A DNA stretch of 64,000 nt, taken from positions 33,219 to 97,218 of the forward strand of contig NZ_VDFV01000013.1 of NCBI RefSeq assembly GCF_006152145.1. Direction: 5' to 3'. This DNA comes from Rubellimicrobium roseum. GTDB lineage: Bacteria; Pseudomonadota; Alphaproteobacteria; Rhodobacterales; Rhodobacteraceae. The notes below the pieces were generated by a model. The model had not been told where the DNA came from and made no database searches. It was given only the letters and a program-made list of their open reading frames with translations. The position numbers and the translations under genes are program-made. Positions 46,039 through 56,800 of this stretch are shown one piece after another. The stretch's first letter is position 1, and the number at the start of each line of letters is the position of its first letter.

Positions 46039-46113
46039 CGGGCGCCCATAGCGGTTATGGCCCCTCCACGCCAGAGGAGCCTTGGGAAGATAGGGGGGCT
46101 GCGACGAAGCGCC

Positions 46114-46569
46114 ATGATTTTCGCGACTCACATGGAAGCGGCCCTGGCCGAAGCCCGGGCGGCGGGCGGGCGCGGCGAGGTGCCAGTGGGAGCCGTGGTC
46201 GTGGCGCCCGACGGACGGGTGGTCGCCGTCGCGGGCAACCGGACGCGGGAGCTGTGCGACCCCACCGCGCATGCCGAGATGCTGGCGATCCGGGCGGCCT
46301 GCGCGGCGGCGGGGTCCGAGCGGCTGGTCGGACATTCGCTCTGGGTCACGCTGGAGCCCTGCCCGATGTGCGCGGCGGCCATCGGCTTCGCGCGGATCGG
46401 GCGACTGTATTTCGGGGCCGAGGACCCGAAGTCGGGCGGCGTCCTGCACGGGCCGCGCATCTATGCCCATCCGCAGGCCCATCATGCGCCCGAGGTCTAC
46501 GAGGGGATCGGGGCGGCGGAGGCCGGGGCTCTTCTGCGCGGCTTCTTCGCCGGGTTGCGGCGGGGCTGA
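46114..46569 (+). CDS. tadA: tRNA-specific adenosine deaminase
   Basis: 151 residues from ATG 46114 (46132 is an alternative). Deaminates A34 to inosine in tRNA-Arg(ACG). Zinc/catalytic HAE at 53-55 (PTAHAEM), and PCPMC with Cys83/Cys86. The frame is open for 670 codons upstream as an antisense artefact of the rluB tail, and does not belong to the gene. Followed by dnaG. Divergent from rluB. Confidence 0.94.
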   Translation: MIFATHMEAALAEARAAGGRGEVPVGAVVVAPDGRVVAVAGNRTRELCDPTAHAEMLAIRAACAAAGSERLVGHSLWVTLEPCPMCAAAIGFARIGRLYFGAEDPKSGGVLHGPRIYAHPQAHHAPEVYEGIGAAEAGALLRGFFAGLRRG

Positions 46570-46632
46570 ACGGATCGGGACTCGCTTCCGCTTGCGGGAT
46601 GGGGAATCCTTGTGCAAAGGGATTCGCCTGCC

Positions 46633-48636
46633 ATGAGCCTGCCCCCTGGATTCCTTGAAGAGCTTCGGAACCGGCTCCCCCTTGCACGGGTGGTGGGCCG
46701 CAAGGTCGCATGGGACGCGCGCAAGTCGAACCAGGCCAAGGGCGACTTCTGGGCGCCGTGCCCCTTTCACCAGGAGAAGTCCGCAAGCTTCCACGTCGAT
46801 GACCGGAAGGGCTTCTACTACTGCTTCGGCTGCCACGAGAAGGGCGACGCCATCTCCTTCGTGACCAAGACGGAGAACGTGTCCTTCATTGAGGCGGTCG
46901 AGATCCTGGCCCGCGAGGCGGGGATGCAGATGCCCGCGCAGGACCCGCGCGCGGCCGAGAAGGTGTCGCGGAACACGCGGCTGGCCGAGGTCATGGAGTT
47001 GGCCGTGCAGCACTACCGGCTGCAACTGGCGACCAAGGGCGCCGAGGCGGCGCGGGCCTACCTGGGGCGGCGGGGCTTGTCCGAGGCCGCCCAGAAGCGC
47101 TGGGAGATCGGCTGGGCCGGTGACGACCGGCACGGGCTGACGCGGGCACTCAAGGCCAAGGGCGTGACCGACGACCTGCTCCTCGAGGCGGGGCTGACGG
47201 GCGAGGGGCAGGGCGGCGGCTACGACCGCTTCTGGGGACGGATCATCTTTCCGATCCGCGACGCGCGGGGGCGGGCCATCGCGCTGGGGGGGCGGTCGCT
47301 CGATCCGAACGCGCGGGCCAAGTACCTGAACTCGCCGCAGACGCCGCTCTTCGACAAGGGGCGCAACCTGTTCAACCATGGCCCGGCGCGCGAGGCGGCG
47401 GGCAAGGGAGCGCCGCTCATCGTGGCCGAGGGCTACATGGACGTGATCGCGCTGGCGGAGGCCGGGTTCGCCGGAGCGGTGGCGCCGCTCGGGACTGCGA
47501 TTACCGACGAGCAACTTGCGCTGCTGTGGCGCATCGCGGACGAGCCGATCCTGGCGCTCGATGGCGACAAGGCCGGGGTGCGGGCGGCGATGCGGGTGAT
47601 CGACCTCGCCCTGCCGAAGCTGGAGGCGGGCAAGGGCCTGCGCTTCGCGCTGCTGCCCGAGGGGCAGGACCCGGACGAGCTCATCAAGGCCAGGGGCGCG
47701 GGCGCCATGCAGGCGGTGCTGGACGCCGCGCAGCCCATGGTGCGGCTCCTGTGGCAGCGGGAGACGGAAGGGAAGGTCTTCGACAGCCCCGAGCGGAAGG
47801 CGGCGTTGGACAAGGCGCTGAGGGCGGCCATCGCGGGGGTCAAGGACCCGTCGATCCGGCACCACTACGGCGAGGAGATCAAGCGCCTGCGCGAGGAATT
47901 GTGGGGCGCGAAGCCCCGCGAGTTCCGGCCCTACGAGCGGCGCGAGTTCCGGGGCAAGGGGGCCAAGAGCCTGCCGGCGCATCCCATGGCCTCGACGCGG
48001 GCCTCGGCGCTGGCGGCGGGAACGGCCCCCGTGCGCAACATCCTGTGGGACGTGCTGGGCGGCGATGGTCCGGGCGGGTCCGCCGAGGACGACCTGCGGC
48101 GCAACATCCTTGCCATCCTTCTCGTGACGCCCGCGTTGATTCCCGACTTCGCCCACGAGATCGAGACCCTGGACTGCCCCGACGCCGGACAGGCCGCGCT
48201 GCGGGACGGGCTGCTGCGGCATGCCGACGCGCCGGACCTGCGCGAGGCGCTGGGGCGCGAGATCGGGACGGACGGGGTTGAACGGCTGCTGCGGGCCGCC
48301 CACATCCTGGCCATACGGCCCCCCGGCGAGATCGAGTCGTCGCGGCTAGACCTGGCCGAGGCGCTGGCCAAGCTGGCGGCGCGGCGGGGCTTCGTCGAGG
48401 CGATCCGGGAAGGCGAGGACGACATCACCACGGGCCATGCCGACGAATGGCTCACGCGGCGGCTCGGCCAGGCGGCGGCGGGCGTGGACACCACGCTCCG
48501 CAAGGAGACGGAGGACACGCGGGAGGTCGTGCTGGCTCCGAACGGCCTGCCCATGGACAAGGACGAACGCGAGCGGCTGGACCGGATCTTTTCCGGGATC
48601 GACTTCAGCCGGGGGGGACGTGGTCCCCGTGCTTGA
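46633..48636 (+). CDS. dnaG: DNA primase
   Basis: 667 residues, full length. CHC2-type zinc ribbon with Cys43, His46, Cys64 and Cys67 (CPFH...CFGC), then the TOPRIM core (about 260-350) with the VAEGYMD motif and ALDGDKAG. The C-terminal region (about 430-667), which binds DnaB, is divergent as usual. ATG 46633 chosen; the frame starts 7 codons earlier. Upstream of rpoD as in the macromolecular synthesis operon of many bacteria, but here with a 142-base promoter-like gap. Confidence 0.96.
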   Translation: MSLPPGFLEELRNRLPLARVVGRKVAWDARKSNQAKGDFWAPCPFHQEKSASFHVDDRKGFYYCFGCHEKGDAISFVTKTENVSFIEAVEILAREAGMQMPAQDPRAAEKVSRNTRLAEVMELAVQHYRLQLATKGAEAARAYLGRRGLSEAAQKRWEIGWAGDDRHGLTRALKAKGVTDDLLLEAGLTGEGQGGGYDRFWGRIIFPIRDARGRAIALGGRSLDPNARAKYLNSPQTPLFDKGRNLFNHGPAREAAGKGAPLIVAEGYMDVIALAEAGFAGAVAPLGTAITDEQLALLWRIADEPILALDGDKAGVRAAMRVIDLALPKLEAGKGLRFALLPEGQDPDELIKARGAGAMQAVLDAAQPMVRLLWQRETEGKVFDSPERKAALDKALRAAIAGVKDPSIRHHYGEEIKRLREELWGAKPREFRPYERREFRGKGAKSLPAHPMASTRASALAAGTAPVRNILWDVLGGDGPGGSAEDDLRRNILAILLVTPALIPDFAHEIETLDCPDAGQAALRDGLLRHADAPDLREALGREIGTDGVERLLRAAHILAIRPPGEIESSRLDLAEALAKLAARRGFVEAIREGEDDITTGHADEWLTRRLGQAAAGVDTTLRKETEDTREVVLAPNGLPMDKDERERLDRIFSGIDFSRGGRGPRA

Positions 48637-48674
48637 CGACCGCGCCCGCACGACGCATGTGGCAGGGCCTTTGA

Positions 48675-48755
48675 GAATCACTATATGGCCGTTGCGAATC
48701 ACCCAGGACCGCAGTTGATTCGTCAGATGCCCGAATCGACCGAATCAGCCGAATC
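48675..48755. promoter_or_regulatory. Cluster of six GANTC (CcrM) sites upstream of rpoD
   Basis: GANTC at 48675-48679, 48696-48700, 48717-48721, 48733-48737, 48742-48746 and 48751-48755. The last three lie in near-perfect tandem 9-mers CCGAATCNN (48731-48757). In alphaproteobacteria the cell-cycle methyltransferase CcrM modifies GANTC and can alter promoter activity. In DNA of this GC content about one site per 350 bases would be expected by chance. Lies 24 bases and more before the rpoD start. Confidence 0.6.
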
Positions 48756-48778
48756 ACCTCGACCTCAGGGAGCCCCCC

Positions 48779-50773
<1,995 letters not shown>

Positions 50774-50814
50774 TCCGGGGCCCGGCATTTATCGTTTCCA
50801 ATCTTGTGACAGTC

Positions 50815-50856
50815 GTGTGAAGCTTTCGTAACATTCGTTTTACGGAAGCTTCACAC
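50815..50856 (+). promoter_or_regulatory. 17-bp stem-loop ending directly at a start codon
   Basis: Arms 50815-50831 and 50840-50856 pair over 17 positions with one G-U-type mismatch, loop of 8. The second arm contains GGAAG (50844-50848), the only plausible Shine-Dalgarno for ATG 50857, so the folded RNA would hide it. No U-tract follows, so it is not a classic terminator. Could be an RNA thermometer-like switch or, as DNA, an operator dyad. Confidence 0.55.
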
Positions 50857-51570
50857 ATGGTGGCCATCGAACGATCCCTTCCGGAAACCGGGCTGGTCAT
50901 CACCCCCCGTCTCGTCCTTGGCATACTGACGGCCGTCATCGCGGTTCTGGTCGGCATGCACGTCAAGATCCACCTGTGCTGGTACGAGGACATTTGCGGA
51001 CCGTCCCGCAGCTTCGACATGACCTATGGATACCTGTTCGACCTGGGGTCGGAGCTGAGCGTCCCCACGTGGTTCTCGACGGTCCAACTGGCGGCGGTGG
51101 CGCTTGCCCTTGTGGTGGCCGGGGCCTTCGCGCCAACCGGACGTTGGGGGTGGAGGCTCCTGTCGCTTCTGTTCGTCTATCTTTCGGTGGATGAGGAGAC
51201 GGACATGCACGGCTTCTGGTCCAAGCATTCCGCCGGCATCCAGGTCAGCGACGCGACCGAGGGCTTCAACTGGATCATTCCGGGGGTCCTGATCGTGGCC
51301 GCGGTGGCGGTCGCGTTTCTGCCGTGGTTCCTTCGGCTTCCGTCGCGGACGCGCAAGCTGTTCGTCACGGCCGCCGTCATCTACGTCGTTGGCGGCCTGG
51401 TCATGGAAGGGCTGGGCGGTCTGACGGCCGACGAACACTTCAGCAATCCCGCCTACCTGGCCGTCGCGACGATCGAGGAGGCCCTCGAAATGTTCGGGAT
51501 CTCGGTCATGCTGTACGCCGTGCTCGATTACCTGCGGGGGCAGGACCTCGCGGTGCGGATCGCGGACTGA
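50857..51570 (+). CDS. Multi-pass membrane protein of unknown function
   Basis: 237 residues with about five or six transmembrane helices (about 15-36, 72-91, 97-112, 142-160, 167-188, 210-228). The loop between helices 3 and 4 contains YLSVDEETDMHGFWSKHS, and EEALEMFGISVMLYAVLDYL ends the protein. No family recognised. ATG 50857 is at the base of a long stem-loop, so translation may be structurally controlled. It stands alone between rpoD and the repeat copy B, and is lower in GC than the neighbours only slightly. Confidence 0.72.
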   Translation: MVAIERSLPETGLVITPRLVLGILTAVIAVLVGMHVKIHLCWYEDICGPSRSFDMTYGYLFDLGSELSVPTWFSTVQLAAVALALVVAGAFAPTGRWGWRLLSLLFVYLSVDEETDMHGFWSKHSAGIQVSDATEGFNWIIPGVLIVAAVAVAFLPWFLRLPSRTRKLFVTAAVIYVVGGLVMEGLGGLTADEHFSNPAYLAVATIEEALEMFGISVMLYAVLDYLRGQDLAVRIAD

Positions 51571-52063
51571 GGCGCAGGGGCCGGGCCGTCACGGAGGGCA
51601 TGGGATGCCTTGCCGTCGCGCCCGGAGGCTGCCCGCGGGACGCCACTCCGGGCGGGCAGGGGGCGCGTCCACGACGCGCGGCGGCTGGGCGGTTGTGTCC
51701 CAGTCGGGACGGGGGCGCGTTTGGGCCGTCCCAGAAAAGAGCGATAAACGGGGGCACCCTCCGAGAGCGGGAGAGCGATGTCCCGCAAGCGGCCCCGTCA
51801 TGTGAAGTCCACTCTCGCAGGGAGGGATTAACGCTTTCCTACAGCACCGAACGGTCCTCCCCCGGTGCGCGCAACACCCGCAAGGGGGGGCGGGGCGAAG
51901 CCGGTCCCATGGGGAGCGTGGCCGCCCTTTGGGGCTGCCGGCTGGGTGCAGCGGTGGCGGCGGGGACTCGACCGCGCGGGATCGGAGGCGCAACCGCAGC
52001 GGGCGCTTGACCGGGCGCGGGCGGCGCGGGACGACTGGCGCATCACGGCTTCGGGAGTGCGCC
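51571..52063. other. Non-coding stretch between membrane gene and rmuC, holding repeat copy B
   Basis: 493 bases with no convincing gene. The dispersed repeat copy B occupies 51627-51878. The rest is GC-rich, and the reading frame upstream of rmuC is open but non-homologous. The rmuC promoter should lie in 51880-52050; no consensus stands out. Confidence 0.6.
51627..51878 (+). repeat. Dispersed intergenic repeat, copy B
   Basis: About 252 bases matching copy A (6664-6955) in the same order and orientation: 51627-51668 (42 bases, identical), 51761-51798 (38 bases, few changes), 51836-51878 (43 bases, identical). The same inverted arms are kept: CTGCCCGC/GCGGGCAG in the first block and GCACCG/CGGTGC in the last. 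The middle differs and lacks the 33-base duplication. Both copies lie between genes on the plus strand. Function unknown. Confidence 0.8.
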
Positions 52064-53692
52064 TTGGACCTTCAGACCCTACTTCTCGCGCTTTGCGGCG
52101 CGCTCCTGGCGACGGCGGTGGCGGCGCTGGTCGCGGCACGCTCGGCCAAGGTGGAATGCGCGGCGCTGCGGCGCGAAGGGCTGGAGGCGCTGCGCGGCGT
52201 CGAGGCGGCGCGGGGCGAGGCGCAGGCGATCCGGGCGCGGGCCGAGGAGCAGGCCAAGGCGGTGGAGGATCGGGACCGGCAGATCGCGCAGATCGCCCGG
52301 CAGGTCGAGGACGTCCGGCAGAAGCACGGCGAGGCCGAGCGGCGCTGCGCCGAGGCCGAGGCGCGTTGCGCGACGGCGACCGAGGCGGTGGCGCGGCTGG
52401 AAGCGCTGGAGCGCCGGCTGCGGGTGGACGCGGAGAAGGCGGCCGGGGAACTGCGGGCCGACATCGACCGGCTGACGGGGGCGCTGCGTGACGCGGAGGA
52501 CCGCCACGCGGGGCTGAGCGTCGAGCATCGCGGGCTGAAGGAGCGGCTGGAGGCCGAGACGGCGGCCGCCCAGCGTGAGGTCGAGCGGCTTCGCGAGATC
52601 CGCAAGGAGATGTCCGACGAGTTCCAGGCCCTGTCCGCGCGGATGCTGCAGGAAACGGGCTCGCAGTTCTCGGAGGCGCACCAGCAGCGGCTGGAGGCGC
52701 TGCTCAACCCGTTCCGCGAGCAAGTCCGGACCTTCGAGACCGAGCTGCGCGAGGTGCACCAGTCCGCCGGGCGCGACCGGGCCGTGCTGGTGGACCAAAT
52801 CCGCGAGCTGACCACGCGCACGGAGATGGTGTCGAAGGAGGCGGTGAACCTGACCCGCGCGCTCAAGGGCGAGAAGCAGCGGCAGGGGGCCTGGGGCGAG
52901 GCGCAGCTGGAGCAGTACCTGGACCACATGGGCTACGTGAAGGGGGTCCACTACTCGACGCAGGAGACGCGCACGGGCGAGAGCGGCAACCGCCTGCGGC
53001 CCGACGTGATCCTGAAGATGCCCGGCGGGCGCAGCCTCATCATCGACAGCAAGGTGTCGCTGGCCGCCTATGCCGCCGCCATCGGGGCCGAGGACGAGGC
53101 CGAGCGCGCGCGGCACCTGCGCGACCACGTCAAGGCCGTGAAGGCCCGCATCGATGAGCTGGCCTCGAAGGAGTACCAGCGGCTTGACGAGGGGGCGGTC
53201 GAATGGGTGCTGCTGTTCATGCCCATCGAGGGCGCGGTCAGCGCCGCCTGGGCGCACGAGGCCGACATCGCGGCCTATGCCATGGAGCGGCGCATCGGCA
53301 TCGCCTATCCGACGACGCTGCTGATGGCGCTGCGGACCGTGCGGCACCTGTGGGACATCGACAACCGCAACCGCAACGCCGAGGCCATCGCCGACCGGGC
53401 GGGCCGCCTGCATGACAAGCTCCTGGGCTTCGTGGACAGCTTCGAGGCGGTGGGCAAGGCCCTGGGCCAGGCGAGCGCGGCCCACGAAAGGGCCTGGGGG
53501 CAGCTCAACCGCGGGTCGGGCAACCTGATGGGGCAGGTGGACAAGCTGAGGAAGCTGGGGGCCAAGACGGGCAAGGCGATCACCGTGGCCTTCGAGGCCG
53601 AGCCCGATGACGAGGAGACCGAGGCGCCGCGCATCCTGGGCCTGCCCGAGCCCGATCCCCAGCCCGCGCCGGGCGTGCGGCCGGCGGAGTAG
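52064..53692 (+). CDS. rmuC: DNA recombination protein RmuC family
   Basis: 542 residues from TTG 52064, chosen because GGGAG lies 6 bases upstream and the next residues form the expected N-terminal membrane helix (LQTLLLALCGALLATAVAALV). A long coiled coil (about 30-270) precedes the RmuC nuclease-like domain (about 270-470: GAWGEAQLEQYLDHMGY ... RPDVILKMPGGRSLIIDSKVSL). Limits inversion at short repeats in E. coli. The frame is open upstream to 51929, which is not coding. Confidence 0.92.
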   Translation: MDLQTLLLALCGALLATAVAALVAARSAKVECAALRREGLEALRGVEAARGEAQAIRARAEEQAKAVEDRDRQIAQIARQVEDVRQKHGEAERRCAEAEARCATATEAVARLEALERRLRVDAEKAAGELRADIDRLTGALRDAEDRHAGLSVEHRGLKERLEAETAAAQREVERLREIRKEMSDEFQALSARMLQETGSQFSEAHQQRLEALLNPFREQVRTFETELREVHQSAGRDRAVLVDQIRELTTRTEMVSKEAVNLTRALKGEKQRQGAWGEAQLEQYLDHMGYVKGVHYSTQETRTGESGNRLRPDVILKMPGGRSLIIDSKVSLAAYAAAIGAEDEAERARHLRDHVKAVKARIDELASKEYQRLDEGAVEWVLLFMPIEGAVSAAWAHEADIAAYAMERRIGIAYPTTLLMALRTVRHLWDIDNRNRNAEAIADRAGRLHDKLLGFVDSFEAVGKALGQASAAHERAWGQLNRGSGNLMGQVDKLRKLGAKTGKAITVAFEAEPDDEETEAPRILGLPEPDPQPAPGVRPAE

Positions 53693-53697
53693 CTGCC

Positions 53698-54081
53698 CTA
53701 GAACGCGGGGATCGCCCACCAGGCGATCAGCGCGAGGGCGAGGAGCCAGATCGCGACGATGACGGCCGCGCCAGCGCGGCTGGCGGGGCGCTCGTCGCGG
53801 CGGGCGGCCTCGGCGCGGAACTCGGACATGAGCGGCGCGGGGATCAGGCGGGCGGCGAGAAGGATGAGGAGGGGCAGCAGGATCGCCTCGTCCAGCAGCC
53901 CCAGGACCGGGATCACGTCGGGGATGAGGTCGATGGGCGAGAGCGCATAGGCGGCGATGGCGCCGCAGAGGATCTTGGCCGTGAGGGGCGTGCGCGGGTC
54001 GCGGGCGGCGATCCAGAGCGCGAGCACGTCCCGCCGGATGCGCCGGGCCCAGTCCTTGAGGCGGGCGAGGGGCGTGGTCAT
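53698..54081 (-). CDS. DUF1232 (YkvA-type) small membrane protein
   Basis: 127 residues. The DUF1232 signature [29 protein letters not shown] (about 45-73) is unmistakable, with a second hydrophobic segment at about 102-122 ([20 protein letters not shown]). Function unknown. Convergent with rmuC, with 5 bases between stops, and divergent from nrdR by 95 bases. Start ATG 54081. Confidence 0.92.
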   Translation of the reverse strand: MTTPLARLKDWARRIRRDVLALWIAARDPRTPLTAKILCGAIAAYALSPIDLIPDVIPVLGLLDEAILLPLLILLAARLIPAPLMSEFRAEAARRDERPASRAGAAVIVAIWLLALALIAWWAIPAF

Positions 54082-54176
54082 TGCGCGAGTCCCGCCTCTG
54101 GTGGTGGCAGATCGAGTCTACCCAATCCCTGCGGCCCTACCTAGGATGCGCCGCACGAAAGGAGGGCCTTGACCCC

Positions 54177-54644
54177 ATGCGCTGCCCGTTCTGCGGACAT
54201 ATCGACACCCAGGTCAAGGACTCGCGCCCGGCCGAGGATCACGTGGCCATCCGGCGCCGGCGCTTCTGCCCGGCCTGCGGGGGGCGGTTCACCACCTACG
54301 AGCGGGTGCAACTGCGGGATCTCGTGGTGCTCAAGGCGAATGGGCGGCGGGAGGACTTCGACCGCGGCAAGCTGGAGCGGTCGATCCGCATCGCCATGCA
54401 GAAGCGGCCCATCGACCCCGAGCGCATCGACCAGATGGTGTCGGGCATCGTGCGCCGGCTGGAGAGCCTGGGCGAGACGGACATCTCCTCGCGCCAGATC
54501 GGGGAGATCGTGATGGAGGCGCTCGCCCGGATCGACACGGTGGCCTATGTGCGCTTCGCTTCCGTCTACATGAACTTCCAGGCGGTGGGCGATTTTGATC
54601 GCTTCATGGCCGAGCTGCGCCCGCCGGAGACGTCCGAGCCGTGA
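54177..54644 (+). CDS. nrdR: Transcriptional repressor NrdR
   Basis: 155 residues. Zinc ribbon with Cys3/Cys6 and Cys31/Cys34, then the ATP-cone (about 45-135). Represses ribonucleotide reductase genes when dATP is bound. AAAGGAGG precedes ATG 54177. Overlaps ribD by 4 bases (GTGA), as is typical in alphaproteobacteria. Confidence 0.97.
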   Translation: MRCPFCGHIDTQVKDSRPAEDHVAIRRRRFCPACGGRFTTYERVQLRDLVVLKANGRREDFDRGKLERSIRIAMQKRPIDPERIDQMVSGIVRRLESLGETDISSRQIGEIVMEALARIDTVAYVRFASVYMNFQAVGDFDRFMAELRPPETSEP

Positions 54645-55723
54645 GCGAGGAGGACGGGCGCTGGATGGACCTCGCGCTCGCGCTGGGGCGGCGCGGGATG
54701 GGGCGGGTCTGGCCCAACCCGGCGGTGGGTTGCGTGATCGTGCGGGACGGCCGCGTGCTGGGGCGGGGCTGGACCGCCGATGGCGGGCGGCCCCATGCCG
54801 AGACGCGGGCGCTGGCGCAGGCGGGGGATGCGCGGGGGGCGACCGCCTATGTCACGCTGGAGCCCTGCGCCCATCATGGGAAGACGCCACCCTGCGCCGA
54901 GGCGCTGGTCGCGGCGGGCGTGGCGCGGGTGGTGGTGGCGACCGGCGATCCCGATCCGCGCGTGGCGGGGCGCGGGATCGCGCGGCTGCGGGCCGCCGGG
55001 ACTGAGGTGGTCGAAGGGGTGCGCGAGGCCGAGGCGCGGGCGGATCACGCGGGCTTCCTGCGGCGGGTGACGGAAGGGTTGCCCTGGGTCACGCTGAAGC
55101 TGGCGGCGAGCCTCGACGGGCGCATCGCCACGGCGGCGGGGGAAAGCCAGTGGATCACGGGGCCGGCGGCGCGGGCGATGGTCCATGCGCTGCGGGCCCG
55201 ACATGACGCGGTGATGGTGGGCGGCGGCACGGCGCGGGACGATGACCCGCTGCTGACGGTGCGCGGGATGGGCGCGCGGCCCCAGCCCGTGCGGGTGGTG
55301 GTGAGCCGCGACATGGGGCTGCCGATGGACGGGCAGCTCGTGCGGACGGCGCGGGAGGTGCCTCTGTGGCTGCTGCACGGCGAACGGGCGGACGCGGCGC
55401 CCTGGACGGCGCGGGGAGCGGTGGGCCTGCCGGTGGCGGAAAGCGAAGGCGGGGTCGATCCGCGCGCGGCGCTGGCGGCGCTGGCGGCGCAGGGGATCAC
55501 GCGGGTCTTCTGCGAGGGGGGCGGCCGGCTCGCGTCGAGCCTGCTGCGCGCGGACCTCGTGGACGAGCTGTGGCTGTTCCAGGCGGGGCTGGCGCTGGGG
55601 GCCGAGGGGCGCCCGATGCTGGGGCCGCTGGCGCTGGAGCGGCTGCACCAGGCGCCGCGGCTGCGGCTGCGCGGGCTGCACACCGTGGGCGGCGACGTCG
55701 CGGGGCGCTGGGCGCGGGACTGA
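54641..55723 (+). CDS. ribD: Bifunctional diaminohydroxyphosphoribosylaminopyrimidine deaminase / reductase
   Basis: 360 residues from GTG 54641. N-terminal deaminase domain with HAE at 52-54 and [11 protein letters not shown] at 75-85 (Cys76, Cys85), C-terminal NADPH reductase from about 150 with [13 protein letters not shown]. Second and third steps of riboflavin synthesis. Coupled to nrdR. The other rib genes are not downstream; they are on the minus strand at 57.3-62.5 kb. Confidence 0.96.
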   Translation: MSEEDGRWMDLALALGRRGMGRVWPNPAVGCVIVRDGRVLGRGWTADGGRPHAETRALAQAGDARGATAYVTLEPCAHHGKTPPCAEALVAAGVARVVVATGDPDPRVAGRGIARLRAAGTEVVEGVREAEARADHAGFLRRVTEGLPWVTLKLAASLDGRIATAAGESQWITGPAARAMVHALRARHDAVMVGGGTARDDDPLLTVRGMGARPQPVRVVVSRDMGLPMDGQLVRTAREVPLWLLHGERADAAPWTARGAVGLPVAESEGGVDPRAALAALAAQGITRVFCEGGGRLASSLLRADLVDELWLFQAGLALGAEGRPMLGPLALERLHQAPRLRLRGLHTVGGDVAGRWARD

Positions 55724-55741
55724 GCCCGCGCCCGCAAAGGA

Positions 55742-56182
55742 TCACTCGACCTGTTCGAGGAGCGCGGTGAAGCGCTGCTTGGGGAGGCCGCGCATTTTCC
55801 TGATGCCGTCGGCGACGGTTTCGAGGTTGTCCTTGGAGTCGCCCACCTGGATCACCGCCACCATGCCCATGCCGAAGTGCGGCGTGCATTCGAGCGCGTA
55901 GATCCCTTCCTCGGTGAAGGTCACGGGCATCGGCTCGCCCATGATGGCGCTTTCGATGAGGTCGGCGTTCTCGGGGATCAGGCCTTCGAGCGAGGCGACG
56001 TTGTGGCCGGGGTCGGTGGGGACGAAGACCACGGTGTCGCCGGGCTGGACGTGGAGATAGGCGGGCTCGAAGACCATGTGGCCGGTCTCGCCCATGTCGA
56101 GCATGGAGATCTGGTGGGTGTCGGCTTGGGCCGCCGAGGCGAGGCCGAGAAGGAGGGCGGCGGCGAGCGGGGTCTTGAGCAT
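55742..56182 (-). CDS. Pseudoazurin (blue copper protein)
   Basis: 146 residues. Signal peptide 1-20, then a cupredoxin with type-1 copper ligands His60 (DPGHNV), Cys99, His102 and Met107 (ECTPHFGMGM). Periplasmic electron carrier to nitrite or nitrous-oxide reductase in denitrifiers. AAAGGA precedes ATG 56182; the frame to 56305 is not coding. A Crp/Fnr-type box 71-84 bases upstream fits anaerobic or NO-dependent control. Converges on ribD, 18 bases between stops. Confidence 0.96.
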   Translation of the reverse strand: MLKTPLAAALLLGLASAAQADTHQISMLDMGETGHMVFEPAYLHVQPGDTVVFVPTDPGHNVASLEGLIPENADLIESAIMGEPMPVTFTEEGIYALECTPHFGMGMVAVIQVGDSKDNLETVADGIRKMRGLPKQRFTALLEQVE

Positions 56183-56800
56183 GGGGGTCTGTCCTTTCGC
56201 GGGGCGCGAGCTGCGTTGCCTGCCGTGATAGGGGCTTGGGACGCGTCGGGACTTGATCGGGGTCAAGGCGCTTCGTGGACAATCCGTCACTGAGGGGAAA
56301 GCCATCAGGGGGTCGGGTTTACTTCAGCTTTTCCGTGGGTTGAGTCTGCTGGCCCGCCGCGCCGGATGTTCGACCGTTGAGGATATGGAAACAGTCAGGC
56401 GGGGCCTGTCGTGGGGGCAGGATGGCAGGGGCGGGCCTTGCAGGGGCGGGGCGCGCATCCTACCTTCGTCTCCGGCGGGTTTCTGCCCCTCTCGTGAACG
56501 GGTTCGATTCCAGTGGCCTATAACGACTCCGAGGGAGCTGGCTCTGATCAGGTCCAGGCCTGGTTATCTGGTACCCACCTGTATGCACAGGTCCTCGGGA
56601 AACGTCACCCACACGGTTGCCGCGGTTCCCGCCACCGCACCTCCCCCATGCGATGACTGCCCCCGAGGGGGCCTCACCGGCGATGCGCCGAGGCGTCGGC
56701 ACGGATGCGACGGTCTTCCGGTGTCGGTTCCGCGACCGCCAGCTTCCGGCTCCTCCAGCTCTGCCGCGGGACGCGTCGCAGGATGGGGGTCGAGGAGTCC
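56183..56800. other. Large intergenic region between pseudoazurin and nusB
   Basis: 618 bases without a credible gene. It holds the pseudoazurin promoter with its Crp/Fnr-type box (56253-56266), a GCCCCCGAGGGGGC palindrome (about 56657-56670) and a T-loop-like GTTCGATTCC at 56502-56511 with no cloverleaf around it. Slightly lower GC around 56560-56600. An unrecognised small RNA is possible. Confidence 0.5.
56253..56266. promoter_or_regulatory. Crp/Fnr-type box ahead of pseudoazurin
   Basis: TTGATCGGGGTCAA, which reads TTGACCCCGATCAA on the pseudoazurin strand: a TTGAY-N4-RTCAA match for FnrL/NnrR/DnrR. Its centre is 77 bases before the start codon; a promoter with the box at -41.5 would give a leader of about 35 nt. 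Confidence 0.68.

Noticed and set aside
44101..46113. Open frame of about 670 codons on the plus strand upstream of tadA
   Set aside because: It is antisense to the repetitive rluB tail; its composition (Ala/Val/Gly/Arg/Leu) mirrors the tail codons and shows no domain. Only the tadA part is real.
46039..48303. Minus-strand frame extending rluB to 1380 codons
   Set aside because: The extra part is antisense to tadA and dnaG and has no protein character; the S4/RluB start at 46038 is clear.
50774..50814. CCGGGGCCCGG just after rpoD as a terminator
   Set aside because: Short GC dyad with no U-tract; termination there is not supported.
51929..52063. 45-codon upstream extension of rmuC from ATG 51929
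   Set aside because: It overlaps the intergenic region just after repeat copy B, lacks a membrane-helix N-terminus, and the TTG 52064 has the well-placed GGGAG.
56502..56511. T-loop-like GTTCGATTCC suggesting a tRNA
   Set aside because: No pairing T stem, anticodon arm or acceptor around it.
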